Assembly: GCA_005223375.1 (NCBI GenBank)
Contig: RXOD01004072.1
Coordinates: forward strand, 1-29,755
Length of the DNA: 29,755 bases
Source of the DNA: Amoebophrya sp. AT5.2
Taxonomy: Eukaryota; Sar; Dinophyceae; Syndiniales; Amoebophryaceae
Reading direction: 5' to 3'
Shown here: positions 7,333-18,900 of the stretch, one piece after another
Layout of the letters: each line of letters opens with the position of its first letter
Numbering within the stretch: position 1 is the first letter of the stretch
Translations under genes and position numbers: made by a program
Notes under the pieces: model-generated
What the model saw: the letters and a program-made list of their open reading frames with translations, nothing else
What the model was told of the DNA's origin: nothing
Databases searched by the model: none

Positions 7333-9926
7333 ATGGACAATTCGGACCTGCTTTCGTGTGGAGACTCGGTGTGTTCCTTCGCCACGGGGCGGTCGGATAG
7401 CCCCTCGCGCGGACCGGAGGGAGGTGGTTTCTCCGAGATTGAAAGCACGTTTTCTTCCTCGCCCGACTGTCAAGCAGCACGAAAAAAAGACCGGCTACTC
7501 GGCACTCCCACGAGTCAGAACGACGCCGACGCAGAGTGTCTCCTCGTAAGCCCCGACATTGAAGACGATGCGGGAGGCGACAGCAGACAAGCCTCCGTTG
7601 TCGCCGGGGGGAAAGGCGGTGGCGAAGCAGAGCAGGTCGACGGACGCAAAGAAGCTTCTTCGACGCAGCCTTCTAAGCAGCCGAGCGACGACGTGGGGCA
7701 GCGGGTTACGCTCGCGGGCGTAGGGGATTTCAAACCAGTTTGGGCGGATTTGGACCTGACGCCTACAAACTTGGCGGGCGGCGGCGGGTTTGACTATGGC
7801 TGTTATAATCCCGCCGGGAGCACGACGAGATCCCGTGCATCTTCGGTTGAACGTCCGGGGCGCAGGAGTACCAGCAAGGAGTCTCGACAGGCCCGTGAAG
7901 ATCATGGTCGCCGCAAGGGTGAGCAAGAACAACAGCGTGACGTACTACGGAAAAACGTGGCCGAGGTGGATGAAGACGAGCGCGAGTGGCAGAGCGTGGT
8001 GGGAAAGAGAAAGAAGTGGGTCTGGGATTACAAGAAGGAGAAGTGGGTGAAAAAGAAAAAGACGGAATACGAAGACGCTCGCGAGTACAATGACGAGGAA
8101 TGGCGAGAGTGGGAGAAGAAGAAGAAGCCCGCTGCCGACGGCGTCACCGATTCCGGGAAAAAAAAGAAGAAAAAGAAAAAACGGAATCGGGGGGACCGGG
8201 GTGGCGAGGAGACGAACAGTCCGGTTGGTAAGTACGACGGGATGAAGGGGACGCGAGATCAGCAGATAAGTTCACGCTCGGCCCGGAGGCAGCGCCGCAG
8301 AAGCCGTTCCTTCGACACCTGCTCGGAAGAGGAGCAAGACGCGGGCGCGCGCACCCGCATGTCCAGCCGTCTGCTGCGGAGGTCTCCCTCTCCACCGGCG
8401 CGAGGGTCCGGAGCGGCGGCGTCCTCTACTTCTGCAGTCTCGTCTTGGCGGGACAAGCAGCAGCGGAGTGGTGCGCGCGACCGCGACCGCGAGAGCCGTC
8501 ACAGCCGGGAGACCCACGAGCGGGATGCGGACAAACATCACCGCGCATCGAAGTTCAACAAGGAGCGCGAAAAGCTTCTGCAGAACGCGTCCCCGGAGTA
8601 CGTGAAGAAGCGGCTGGCGAAAACCCACAGCTGGCTCATCGAGCCGAAAGCGCTGTTGACGGGAACGGGCGGGGCGGCGCGGAAAGAGGTCACGCCGTCC
8701 ACCGTCGCCGGGGACACGACCCCGGAGAAGGAAGGCAAGGACGGCGCCGCAGCAGGCGAAGCGGCGAGTCGGACCGCATCCACTGCAAGCAAGGTCACTC
8801 CCCTGGCGACTCCGACGGACGGGGAGGGCGCAGCGCCCAATCCGACGACCGCGGCTGGAACGTCACAACAGTCAGGCGCCCAGACGTGCGCGCCGCAGCA
8901 GCCCGAGAACCCCCTCGGGCAGCCGCCGGAGAGCTACGGGTTCGCGCCTGCTGGCCAAGAGCAGCTGGGGGCCAACGTGGCGGGTTTTCATCAGCATCAG
9001 ATGTACCAGCCGCAGCAAGACCACCACCATCTGAACGCCTCCCTACTGTACCACGCGAACACGTACCCGCCGCCGGCGCTTGGCGGCCAGCCGGACCCGT
9101 ACGCCGCGTCGTACGCGATGCAGGCGGCGGGGGTGATGCAGCAGGGCGGCGGACCGGGAACGGTGCACCTGGTGGACCAGCAGATGATGCACCAGCCGGG
9201 AAGCGTCGGAATGCAGCCCCCGATCACACAAAACGTGGAGGAACACGTATCAGCTGCGAAAATTAATTGAATACGACGTGTAGAATTGGATACGATGTGT
9301 AGGTGTGCTTGTACATCATATTAGGACCAGCTCCATAATGAAACCCGGGTCTGGCAGGCTGCAGCAGTAGCTAGCTTTCCTCCGGCTTGAGTGTGTAAAA
9401 TCCATCACCAGGTAATCGCTGAGTTCGACAACTGGCGCGTGGTACGGCTCCCAGGGTCGACGCGGCCGACGTACATCTATCGGGATACCGGCGAAGTCAC
9501 CGACCTGCTGCCGCCCGAGCTGGCCCAGAACCCAGACTTGGACCTGGACGTACATTGACTTACTTACCTCGTAGTTTTCCACTTCCGTTTTTGGATTCCG
9601 TTTTTGGATTACGGCCGTCCGAGACGCCAACCAAGACATCACAGATTTTGGTGCGTCTCCTGCCCTCGCAGATGTCGTCCCCGAACCGCGGTCCCTACCG
9701 TGAGGAGGGGGCGACCCGCACGCAGCTGCTGTATCTGCAATCCCTGTGTGCGCGGCTCGCGCTACCCGACGAGCGAATGCTGGCAACCCAGGCCAGCCGA
9801 AACATGGTGTACAAGCGGATTTCGTACCTCAAGGGCTTGTTCTACGAGCGCTACCGACAGCACTTCACCCCCGCCCACCTGCTGCAGGGGGCGATGGGCG
9901 GCGGCGGGCTGGGGCGAGGGAAGTAG
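7333..9926 (+). CDS. Lys/Arg/Ser-rich protein with WW-like segment, three exons, about 768 aa
   Basis: Exon 1 7333-9246 (638 codons), intron 9247-9411 (GTATCA...CACCAG), exon 2 9412-9549 (46 codons), intron 9550-9671 (GTACAT...CTCGCAG), exon 3 9672-9926. All junctions are phase 0. ATG 7333 has an AAAATGG context. Residues 1-190 are acidic and low complexity; about 215-290 is charged with repeated W-E-K/R patterns (KKWVWDYKKEKWVKKKK) and a poly-lysine run; about 310-400 is rich in SR, RS and RD pairs; the region to 638 is Gln/Pro/His/Met-rich. Exon 2 reads NWRVVRLPGSTRPTYIYRDT-GE, resembling a WW domain with a divergent second half. Exon 3 has TRTQLLYLQSLC, reminiscent of short Q-x-x-YL-x-x-L helical motifs. 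Composition suggests a nuclear splicing- or RNA-linked protein; the specific role is unknown. Confidence 0.6.
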
Positions 9927-11089
9927 CGAAGGTTAAGGTCGTGAGGATGCTGTTTTGGCCGGTTGGTCGATCGATCGATCGATCGTGCTTGCTTCATTCA
10001 GCAGAGAATTCAGGGCTTATTTTGTTCGATTGTTTGAGAAACGTTGTTTGCATTTTTTTTCTGGAACGGTGCTGCGGTGTCGCAACGAGCGCTGCGACGG
10101 ACTGAGAAATTTGTTTCGGTCCAGCGGTCCTCCATTTTGAGAATACGAGTAGTCGTCACATAATTGTTGATGCAGTGCAAGACATGCTGTGTCTTTTCAA
10201 ATGCGGACTTGCCGCCGGACAAAACGTAGACGTGAGCCAACTTTTTTCCCTTTGAAAAGGCCATCCGCAGGAGACCCGGTGCGGCGCTCAGCTGCTGCAA
10301 GGGTCGTGATTTGGGACGCTGTGCAGTTGGTTGTTCTTGCGTCCAAAAAAACAACTCCTGTGAAAAAGCGCATCTCGAAAGCGCCGAACCTTCGGTGAGT
10401 AGGTGAAATCATTTGCGAAAACGGCCTACTTCGTGAACACCCTGTCTTAGTCCTGAATGCATGCTTTTGAAAGCAGCCACTGCTGTCGATGGCGTTCGCC
10501 TTTTCCGCTGTTTTGATGATGACGATCGGTAAGTAGCGCTTCTCTTTTTGATGATTCAACACAGAGCGATGTTGATCGGGACCTAATAAATCGAGTATGC
10601 CGCTGGACAATCGTCTGCGAGGCTCCTCTGCGACGTGGGTGGTTGTGCCATTCCGCTTACATGCGTGTGGCTCGTTGTAGTCGCGTCCGCGTGGCCGCCA
10701 GCAGTCTTGCGTTAGTCTTAGTACTGAACTATTGGACAGTGACTCGTCGATTTCGAACTTCGAAACCCTTGAGTAAATTTTGATTTTATCAAACTACGTT
10801 GTTCGCTATCTTTGATAGCAAAGCAATCTAAGAGTATGAGTAAGAGTAACACACTCACACGCTGAAGCGCCATTTCGACCGCACTATCACGCCAGCCTAG
10901 TCATAGCTGGGACTCTTTGCAGAACAAGCACCAGTAAATTCTCGATAGAAGTTCTATCGCACATTATACCACCTGTCACGCCTCCGATCGGAGGACGAAC
11001 CACATTGCAGTAGTACTTGCATCGAAAAGGAGTCACAATCTTCACGAATTCACCTTTTTTATGAAAATTCAGTCGTCCTACTCGACGTG
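9927..11089. other. Region without a confident gene
   Basis: No frame on either strand shows the third-position G/C seen in neighbouring genes for more than a short distance. The best candidate is a minus-strand stretch at about 10130-10270 reading MAFSKGKKLAHVYVLSGGK, which may be an isolated exon but has no identifiable partners. A (TCGA) tract lies at 9967-9985. The rest is A/T-richer DNA that probably holds the 3' UTR of the preceding gene and upstream sequence of the next. Confidence 0.5.
9967..9985. repeat. TCGA tetranucleotide microsatellite
   Basis: Four full copies and a partial copy of TCGA follow the stop of the 768-aa gene by about 40 bases. It is a simple-sequence repeat with no evident function. 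Confidence 0.9.
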
Positions 11090-12791
11090 ATGGAAATTTT
11101 GGTTGTTGCAAAAACGAGGCAGGCACCGCATGGCGGTGGCTTCTGCTTCATCGGCCTCACGGCGGACAGCCGACTGGTGCGGCCTGTGCCGGCGCATCCG
11201 GAGGGTGGAGTTGTTCGAGCAGACGGCACTCCTTTCTGGAATGGTCCTGAGTACGAAGCCACCCGCGTCGGCGCGTGCGTGCAGCTTTTGCGACCGCAGC
11301 GGTTGGACAATACGGCAGAATCGCCGCATCAGCACGAGGACGTGCTGTGCGACGGTTTTCAACCGGCTGCACCGGTTGTGGCAGGCGAGCAGCAGGTATA
11401 CGAGGAATTGGCGACCGGCAGAGCTACCGTTCCCGGGGGCGATCCTCCCCACGATCTGGGGCGTTCTCGCGGCGTGCTGCGCGATAGCATCCGGTCTGCA
11501 TGGCCGCACCGCGGCCGGTACGATAATGCGGTACAGGCTCGCTCCAACGCCGTGCCGTCTGTCGTTTGCGTGAAGGGCACCCTGTTCGGCATACAGCGCC
11601 GCGAGCTCGCGGACGCCGGGACCGCCGCCGACAGGCTGTATTGCTGCGTGAGCGACGGCCACGAGCGCATCGATCGCGTGCCGGTTACCGCGCAGGATTT
11701 GGTGCTTCCGCTGCTCGGTGCGGAAAACGGGCTCGGGCAGAACGAACCGGCACCCGACCGGAGCGGCATCGTGATTCTGGGGCTCGCGCGCCATCGCAAC
11801 GTGGGCGCCGGCTTGCTCTCGGAGTACCGGATGATGGTGGTGGGCTTCGTGCCGGAAGCCGCGCTCGCGGAGGCCTACTCCTTCGACCTGCTGCTCGACG
11901 TCTTCGGCGTGCAGCCGTCGACTGGTCGGGCCTTTGCGGAGCTGCGAAAACCGTTCCAAGACTTCCTGCGGAATGTTGGAAGTGCACCCGGAATCGACGA
12001 CGGGCTGCCGGCAGAGGCGGAGGACCGCCTGTGGCGCGCAGAGGAGCTGGAGGAGATATTCGCGAGCAAAACGGACCTGCTGAAGGAGCACGGCTGCGTG
12101 CTCGTGTGGGACGATCGCCGCAGCGACGCGTTGCTGACCGACGCCGCGTGCCAGGTGGTGCTTCTGGACGCCATGGGTAAGCAGCGCAGCGGACTGGGCG
12201 GCGCCTACGCGATCGTGGGGCGCTACTCCTGTGACCGCGACAAGCTGGCGGAAGCCCGGCAGGAGGTTTTGGAGGCGGGCCGCCCCACCGGAAAAGGTAA
12301 AGGACGGCGCGAGCGGGTAGGGTCGGCGCTGACGAACATGCAGGCGATCCGCGACGCGGTGCAGGCCGCGTGCACTGGAGCGGGGGATGCGGCCGCGGAG
12401 GAGATCGCGCCGTGCTTCATCGGGGAGGTGGCGGCGGAGCAGGTGCGCCCGCGGAAACTTGTGAACGCGGTCATCCGCTACTGGACGGGTGACGCGTGCG
12501 CGTACAAGAAGCAGAAAATATGTTTCTATCTCTTCCTGCTGGCGAAGAAGACCGCGGAACTGCAGCGGCGGGCCAGCTCCGAGCCCGACCACGTGCAGAA
12601 GCTCATGTGGCTAGTGCAAGCCACACACAGGAAGGTCGACAACTTCGCGAAGAAGATGGCGCACAAGGAAGGAGGGCTGCCAGGAGCGGGGACGAGTGTC
12701 CAGTGGGAAAGATGGAAACGTAGTGCAGTTTTGTTTCTTTGGTTGGTATATCTCGATGCTAATTTGCGAAAAAGTATATTTAGGTGCATAG
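11090..12791 (+). CDS. Protein with bacterial-type OB-like N-terminal domain, about 545 aa
   Basis: The start is ATG 11090. Residues 1-90 carry MEILVVAKTR, a Gly-rich turn with FCFIGL, SRLVRPV, and PHQHEDVL at 79-86. These landmarks recall bacterial 'dual OB domain' proteins, which begin with a V/L-rich strand, K-T-R, G-x-C-x-x-G, an R-x-V/L-R-x-V/L strand and a PH-x-ED motif. Later residues hold strand-rich blocks (GIVILGLARHRN, YRMMVVGFVPE), and after about 290 mostly helices, ending in a Lys-rich tail. G/C at third positions collapses at 12720, where a GT donor begins a T-rich 64-base intron ending TATTTAG at 12783. Splicing gives ...WERWKRA and a stop at 12789-12791; the unspliced frame would run to 12796. 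The function is unknown, perhaps nucleic-acid binding. The domain call rests on recalled family features. Confidence 0.5.
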
Positions 12792-12875
12792 CATAAGCAT
12801 GTCAGTTTTCGGCTCCGCACTTCTCCATAGAAAAGTTCTACTTGCGCCTCTTGCTTCGTGGAGCAATACTTCCAG

Positions 12876-12936
12876 GTTAGGCTGATGGTGTCTGCCAGGC
12901 GATCCGCAGTACTTCTTCATGATTTCGTTTTTGCAG
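12876..12936 (+). other. Likely 5' intron or trans-splice acceptor of the DUF3638 gene
   Basis: A 61-base segment begins CAG|GTTAGG and ends with a pyrimidine-rich TTTCGTTTTTGCAG|GTTGCC, one of the strongest 3' splice sites in the window. The ATG at 12972 lies 35 bases downstream. The AG at 12935-12936 could accept either a cis exon or a spliced leader. Because 61 is not a multiple of three, the open frame upstream of it is probably not translated with the main protein. Confidence 0.45.
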
Positions 12937-12971
12937 GTTGCCTCCAAGCTGCAACGGGGGTGTGTGAAAGA

Positions 12972-15900
12972 ATGCAGTCGCAGATACGGCACATCGCGGC
13001 CCAGAAGTATTCGCTAGCGGCGAGCGTGATCCAGGACTTCAAGGTCTCGAACACGGCGGTAAAAACTTTTCGTTTGCCAGACGGTTTCCTGGGCGCGGGT
13101 GGCCATGCCGCCGGGAACGCAGGGGCGCATCCCAACTTCGACGCGGAGCTGGACCAGGTGCTGAGGAACAGCATGCCTACGTTGCCGCACCACTGCGGGA
13201 CACCTTTCTCCAGCTCGTGCCTTCAGGATGTTCCACGCGTGTCCAGCGGCTCGTCTGACGGCGAAATTCGAGATGCCCTCTATTCGGTGCAGTGGTTTGA
13301 GAAACACATCTTCCGGGCGGTGCTCGCCGAAAATTTCGCCATTCTGAATCCGTCGGAGGGGGCGGTACTGCAAATGTTTCAACTTGTGCGCGAGTACCTG
13401 GAAATATCGCTGGCCCTCCGCGCACATGCGACCGCACTAAGCCATCCGGCACAGCAGCAAAGTCGTGAGGTGCTGGTTTGCTACAGTGTGTTCTGCTTCG
13501 TGTTCGAGGCTTGCAAGAGACTGTGGCCGTCGCTAATTGGCGACCGAAGCCAGGGCTTCGGAGTCGGCGTGACCACGGACAAACTTGCGATGCTACTGTT
13601 ACCATCCGCAAGCCTGCAGAGTGCGGCGTTGAAAATTCACAAGTACTTGGAGCAGAACGCGCCAAGTGCCGTCGTGACCAGCGCGCTGTTCAACTTAAAG
13701 CACCAAAAAGGAACCTTGCGCTTCGCGCGCAGGTGTACGGACGCGGACAGGTTTCTGGCGCAGCAGTTTCAACGGGAAATGGAGAATCGGCACGAGCGGA
13801 AAACAGGCTATGATCGGGAACAGGCGAGACGACGAGCGGAGTGCGCCAGGAAAGAGGAGCAACTCAAAGAGGAGACACAGAACCTGGAGCGCGCAGAACG
13901 TAACCGAGACAGGTGCAGGTCTGGAAATGAAGCGTGGCATCGGGAAAACAACACTGTGCGTGAGTTTGCAGTGCGCGCTGACAGATTGAGGAACGAGATC
14001 GCGGAGTTGCAACAAGCACCCCAGTGCATCGTGGAGCCGCTGCCGCACCTCCAGACGAAAATGAAAGAGATTCTTTTTTTTTTGTACACGCCCAGCACTC
14101 TCGGAGTGCTTGCGCACTTGACGTCTCTTTGCGAAGCTGCGTTCCTCCCCAGGGATTCCAAAACTACTCGCTCCATGCCAGCCATGGCGGCAGGACCGGA
14201 AGTCTGCAGTTGGGAGAGCTTCTATAGCAGCCATCAGAGGTACCAATACGCGCCCAACGTCCGTGCGTCGCAGCCGTTTCCGGTCGCGAACCAGCCTTGC
14301 GGTCTTTTTCTCGGCTACTTGAACAAGCAAGACCAAGAGCAACCACCGAAGGCGAGGGACGGTTCCGTGCAGGTGTATCCGAACATGGGGCTGCACGCAC
14401 TATGGAACGTGTGTGCGCCACAGTTTCCGGCGAATCCGTTCGTGCAGCTGCCGACTGCGTCGTGGCTGTGCGAAAACGTATTTTCCGAACAGCTCGTCAC
14501 GGCTGCTGACCGCGACTCGCTCGGCTGGAGTATGGGGTTGCAGCTTTGCGAGTCCGGAGGGCTTTTCTGCAACACCGATCGGATGCTGCGGGAAAACCAG
14601 GCCATCAGCACACAAGACAAGTGCCCGGACTGGTTGCGGACATCGCAGTACGTACGATTTTGTACGACGCGCGCGCACCCCTGCTTGCAGCTCCGGAACG
14701 TGCTCGCGATGTTGCACGACCAGTCGCTGCCACTCACGGATCCCACCGTGCACCAGCTCGTGCGCCAGGCCCTGTATCAGTTCGGCCCCCCGTTGAAACT
14801 GCCCGCAATCGGTGAAAATCGGAACAACGGCGATCCGTCGCCGCTTCTGACCGCGAACGACGATAATTTTGTGGTCGTGGAACACGCCGACGCCACTCCG
14901 CCTGCGCCAAATGATTTCTACGTCCGGCACGTTTTGTTGGACTGCTACAACGACCAACTCCGCACCTTTTGCGAGATTCGAGAGATTCTCGATGCCCTCG
15001 TCGACACCTTTCGCGAAAAGCCGCGCGATCACCTCGCACTGGGCTTCCTCTGCGAGATTGCAGGCGCTTTCGTTCAGTGGCATTCGCCGCTGCGGAACAC
15101 TCTGCGGGCGGTTGCGAGAACGACTTACGATTGGGCCGTGCAGCATATGCGTGGGCGCAACGGGGATGGAGACGAGACAGAGAATGTGTTACCGACGTTC
15201 TTTTTGCGCTACTGCGTGTCCGCGTTGCTCAGTCTGCCCGCTTTGAATGCAGACGACCTCGAGCTGTATTGTGCGGCCCAGCTCCGCCTGCGCAGCCTTC
15301 TCGCGCCGAACGTGCAGGCTGTCTTCAGCAAGGAGGAGGACGCGAAAACGCGGCACTGCTACGAGGAAGTGGTGGGCCGCAATCGGCTCCAGGTCACGGA
15401 TCGCATCGACGAGGTTGTTGCGGGCGTTGAAGCAAACTTGAGCGTGATTTTGAACGGGGCGCTTCGCAGCGCTGACAGTCTGCCGGACCTTCCGCAGAAT
15501 TTGGAATGGTCGGCGTTTCGACAGGGCGAACGGGGCGTGCGGGAAGTTTTCGTGGCGCGCAGCGAGCGCGGTCTTTATTCCGTGAACGTGGCAACAGGCG
15601 CCCTGCTGGTTAACGGAGCTCCGCCGGGACGTCTGCCGCACTCGGTTTGCGATGATCCGCTGTTTCGAAAAACGTTCGGTGACATGGACATCGGGGTTCA
15701 TGAGCACCAGAGAGGCTACATTACCACTCGGAAATGGGGCCGAGCTTATTTTCTGTTTGAAAAGGTGGCTCCGCAAGATCTCGTTCCCGAGAACGATACT
15801 CGCAGCCCTTTGTGTCGCGAGCAGATTTTTTTGTCTGAGTCCGAAGAGCACTCGCTGGAGTTACAGCTCGTCGCGCCGGAGGTCATCGCAAACGTCTTTC

Positions 15901-18900
15901 GTGCACGACAAGCGGCCCATCTGGCGTCGCGCTACACCCACTGGTACTGTCATTCGCTGCGAGCGCTTTTTTTTCGCTCCTGCGCAAAGCCGGAGGACTG
16001 CGAGAAGCGGGGCACGCTGTTTGGAGAGGTTCACTACGTCCTCAAGCTCTTCGGTGACGCCGAGCTCGGAGTGTCCTGGGTGGACGCCGGGCTGCCATCC
16101 GTCTTTACCAAAGAGTCCACCCAACTGCTCTTCGAAGTGCCGCCGGCGTTTCGCAACGCAGAGAAGTTTTTCGTCTCACCGCTGTGGTCGACAGCCGGCG
16201 CGGCCGCCTGCGAAGCCGCCTGCGAAGTCGGGTTCGAGTCGTCGCTGCTGACAGTTCTCGGCATCGATTCGCAAATCGTCTTTGCAGACGCCGACGACGT
16301 AGCCGCCAATCGGATTCTGGACGTGCTCGCGAAGTTTGAGGCGCGCGACTATGTGCAGTTCCGGGCCGCTCTGCCGAGCTTGAGCTGTGAAGGGTTCCTG
16401 CACGCGAACCTGCCGGATGCGCAGCCATTTCCGGTTACCGAGTTAGAGTTTCGGCGCTACGACATGGTTTTTCGGGTGGCGGGCCGCCGTTTGCTCTCTC
16501 GCGAACACGCTGGCTATGTGCTGTGCGAGGAGCAGGTTCTGCCAGGAAACATGTGGTTAGGTTTCGATCACTATCTGACGTTGCAGCCGCTTCAGGTGCA
16601 TGCGGGCACTGCCGGCGACCCCAGCGCGAACGCCGATCTTTCGCAACTCGTGGATTCGCCACTGCGTGCGCTCGTCACGGACGGGAAACTGGTAGACGGC
16701 AGGGGAATCGGTCGGTGGCGCCCGCAGATGTCAAGTCGCGGCGTGTCGTCGGACGCGGATGCAGAGTGGGTCCCCCGCCGCGTGTTCCAGTACGATGTTC
16801 CGCACGCGGGAACTCGCATGGTGGCGCGCAACAACGAGGCGCGACTGCAGCTGGCAGCACTGTGCCTGGTGACGAGCATGCCACTGGTAGAGCACGCCTC
16901 CGGACTGCGTGGCGCGGAAACCGCGGCCGAACTGGTGCGAAAGTCGTCGCTGCTAGTTGGGCGAAGCGAACAGCAGAAATTCATAGAGCTGCATTCCGTG
17001 CTGCAGACGCTGCTGCAGCGCGCGGCACCGTCGGAGCGGCAGAAGCTGTCTGCGCTGCACTGCCTGGTGGACCTCGTGGCCGAGCGGTCTTGGCGGCTGG
17101 CATTCTGCTACTACCCCACCGCTTTCGGGGCGACGAGCGCGCTGCGAACGCCGGCAGACGTGCTCCAGCAAGTGCGCGACTACGGTGCGGAGGTGCTGCG
17201 AATCAAGAATCTGGCGTGCGCGTCCAACCACTTGCTGCTGAACCTGTCGGCCGGCGTGCTGCGGTCAGAGGCGGACCTGTCTCCCGCGGAAGAGTGGAAG
17301 CTCTTTGGCCTCCACAGCGATCGGCGCGCGCGTCGCGGAGCGGACTGCCAGCCCGTGGTAACGGTGCAGTGCGTGGGCGAGCGACCCTGTCGCGGGGAGG
17401 ACTTTGTGTGCGAACTCGAGAGGAGAGTTGCAGCCTTGGCCGTGCCGCGACGCGAGCCCACAAAATTTCGAAGCGAAGCGACGATGGCGAAGGTTGACGA
17501 GTTTCTCACCACGCTAGGCCAGGGCTTTTCCGATGGGGGCGAAAGAGTCCGGTCCAAAGTTGGTGAAAAGTACCAGACTAACCTTCGTGACAGCTGGCTG
17601 GAGTTCAAGCTGCCGCAGGAGTTCGAACTTTGTTCGGAAGGCGATTTCCGCAACACGATCAAGGACGTATTCGCGCAGGTAGAGGGAAACTGCTGCAGCT
17701 GCTTCAACTTCGTGGCTGAGGCACTGGACACGTGGCCGGATGCGCTCGCGGAAAGCGCGACTGGCGTTCGCGCGACGGACCGAGAAAATAGCTGGCTGCT
17801 TCGGCTCGCCGGGGTCGTGCACAACTCTTCGTGTCGCCGCGTCGCCGCGGCATCATCCGCTGCAGCGGCTTTTAACGAAACTGCTCCCACGCAGCTGGCA
17901 CACGCGCGTGCACAGGAGCAGGCCCTGCATCTCCTGTGTGAATTTTTGATCTGGCCAGAACGGCTGCGCCGGGCGAACCCCTTTCTGGCGGACGACGCAA
18001 AGACAGAGGTCTGGGAAGCGATCCGGCGCTTCTTGGAATTGCGCGTGTTGAAAGATCGTCTGGCGCGTATCGCCGCGCTGTGCGGCGGGGAAGGGGGGTC
18101 CACCTTTCTGCAGAATAGCGTCGCATTGCTGAAAGAGGTGCAGTGCCGCCGCGTCTGGAATACGCGCGAGCACCCCTCCTGGCTCGTGCTTGAGGCGTGG
18201 GGGCGACTGCAAATCCGTCCGAACCAATACGTTATTGCGAAACAGCTTGCCGGCAGCAGTGGAGCTGGAGTAATCTCGCAGCTGAACATGGGCGAGGGTA
18301 AGACGCGGGTAATCATGCCGATGCTCGCCCTGCTCTGGACAGTGGACGCTCCGAGCCGGTACGAAATTGGCTCGCAGAAATTAGTGCGCGTGACCGTGCT
18401 GTCGCCGCTGCTCGCGGAAATGCGTGAGGTTCTTCAGAACATCCTCACAGTGGGGCCGCTGGATAGGCAGTTGTTCGAGATTCCGTTCAACCGCGACGTG
18501 GACCTCTCCCAGCGCGGCAACGTGATGAAGGTGCTAGACACGCTGCGCGAATGCCGCGACGCGCGCGGGGTGCTGCTGGTGACGCCTGAGCAGCGGCTGA
18601 GCCTGCAGCTGAAGTACGTCGAGCTTGCGCGCGACCCTGGGCTGGTGAACGCCGAGGTGCTGCAGCGCGTGCGGGACGTGGTCAACTTCCCGGCTATCGA
18701 CCTGCTGGACGAGGCCGACGCGTGCCTCCACTACAATTGGCAGCTCGTCTACGCGGTCGGCATGCGCGAGGAGCTGCCGCACAGGAACGACCGCGTCGCG
18801 ACGGCGATGGGATTGCTGCGGGTGCTGCGTGAAAGCGAGCGTGTGCGGGAAAAGCTGTGGAAGTATCCGGAGGCGGTACTCTGCAGCGTCGACGGCGCCC

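Noticed and set aside
9270..9303. Near direct repeat ATACGACGTGTAG / ATACGATGTGTAG inside an intron
   Set aside because: A short local duplication in non-coding sequence with no further copies noticed.
10130..10354. Minus-strand frame with MAFSKGKKLAHVYVLSGGK
   Set aside because: It reads somewhat like protein, but third-position bias is only moderate, no partner exons or family could be identified, and all other genes are on the + strand.
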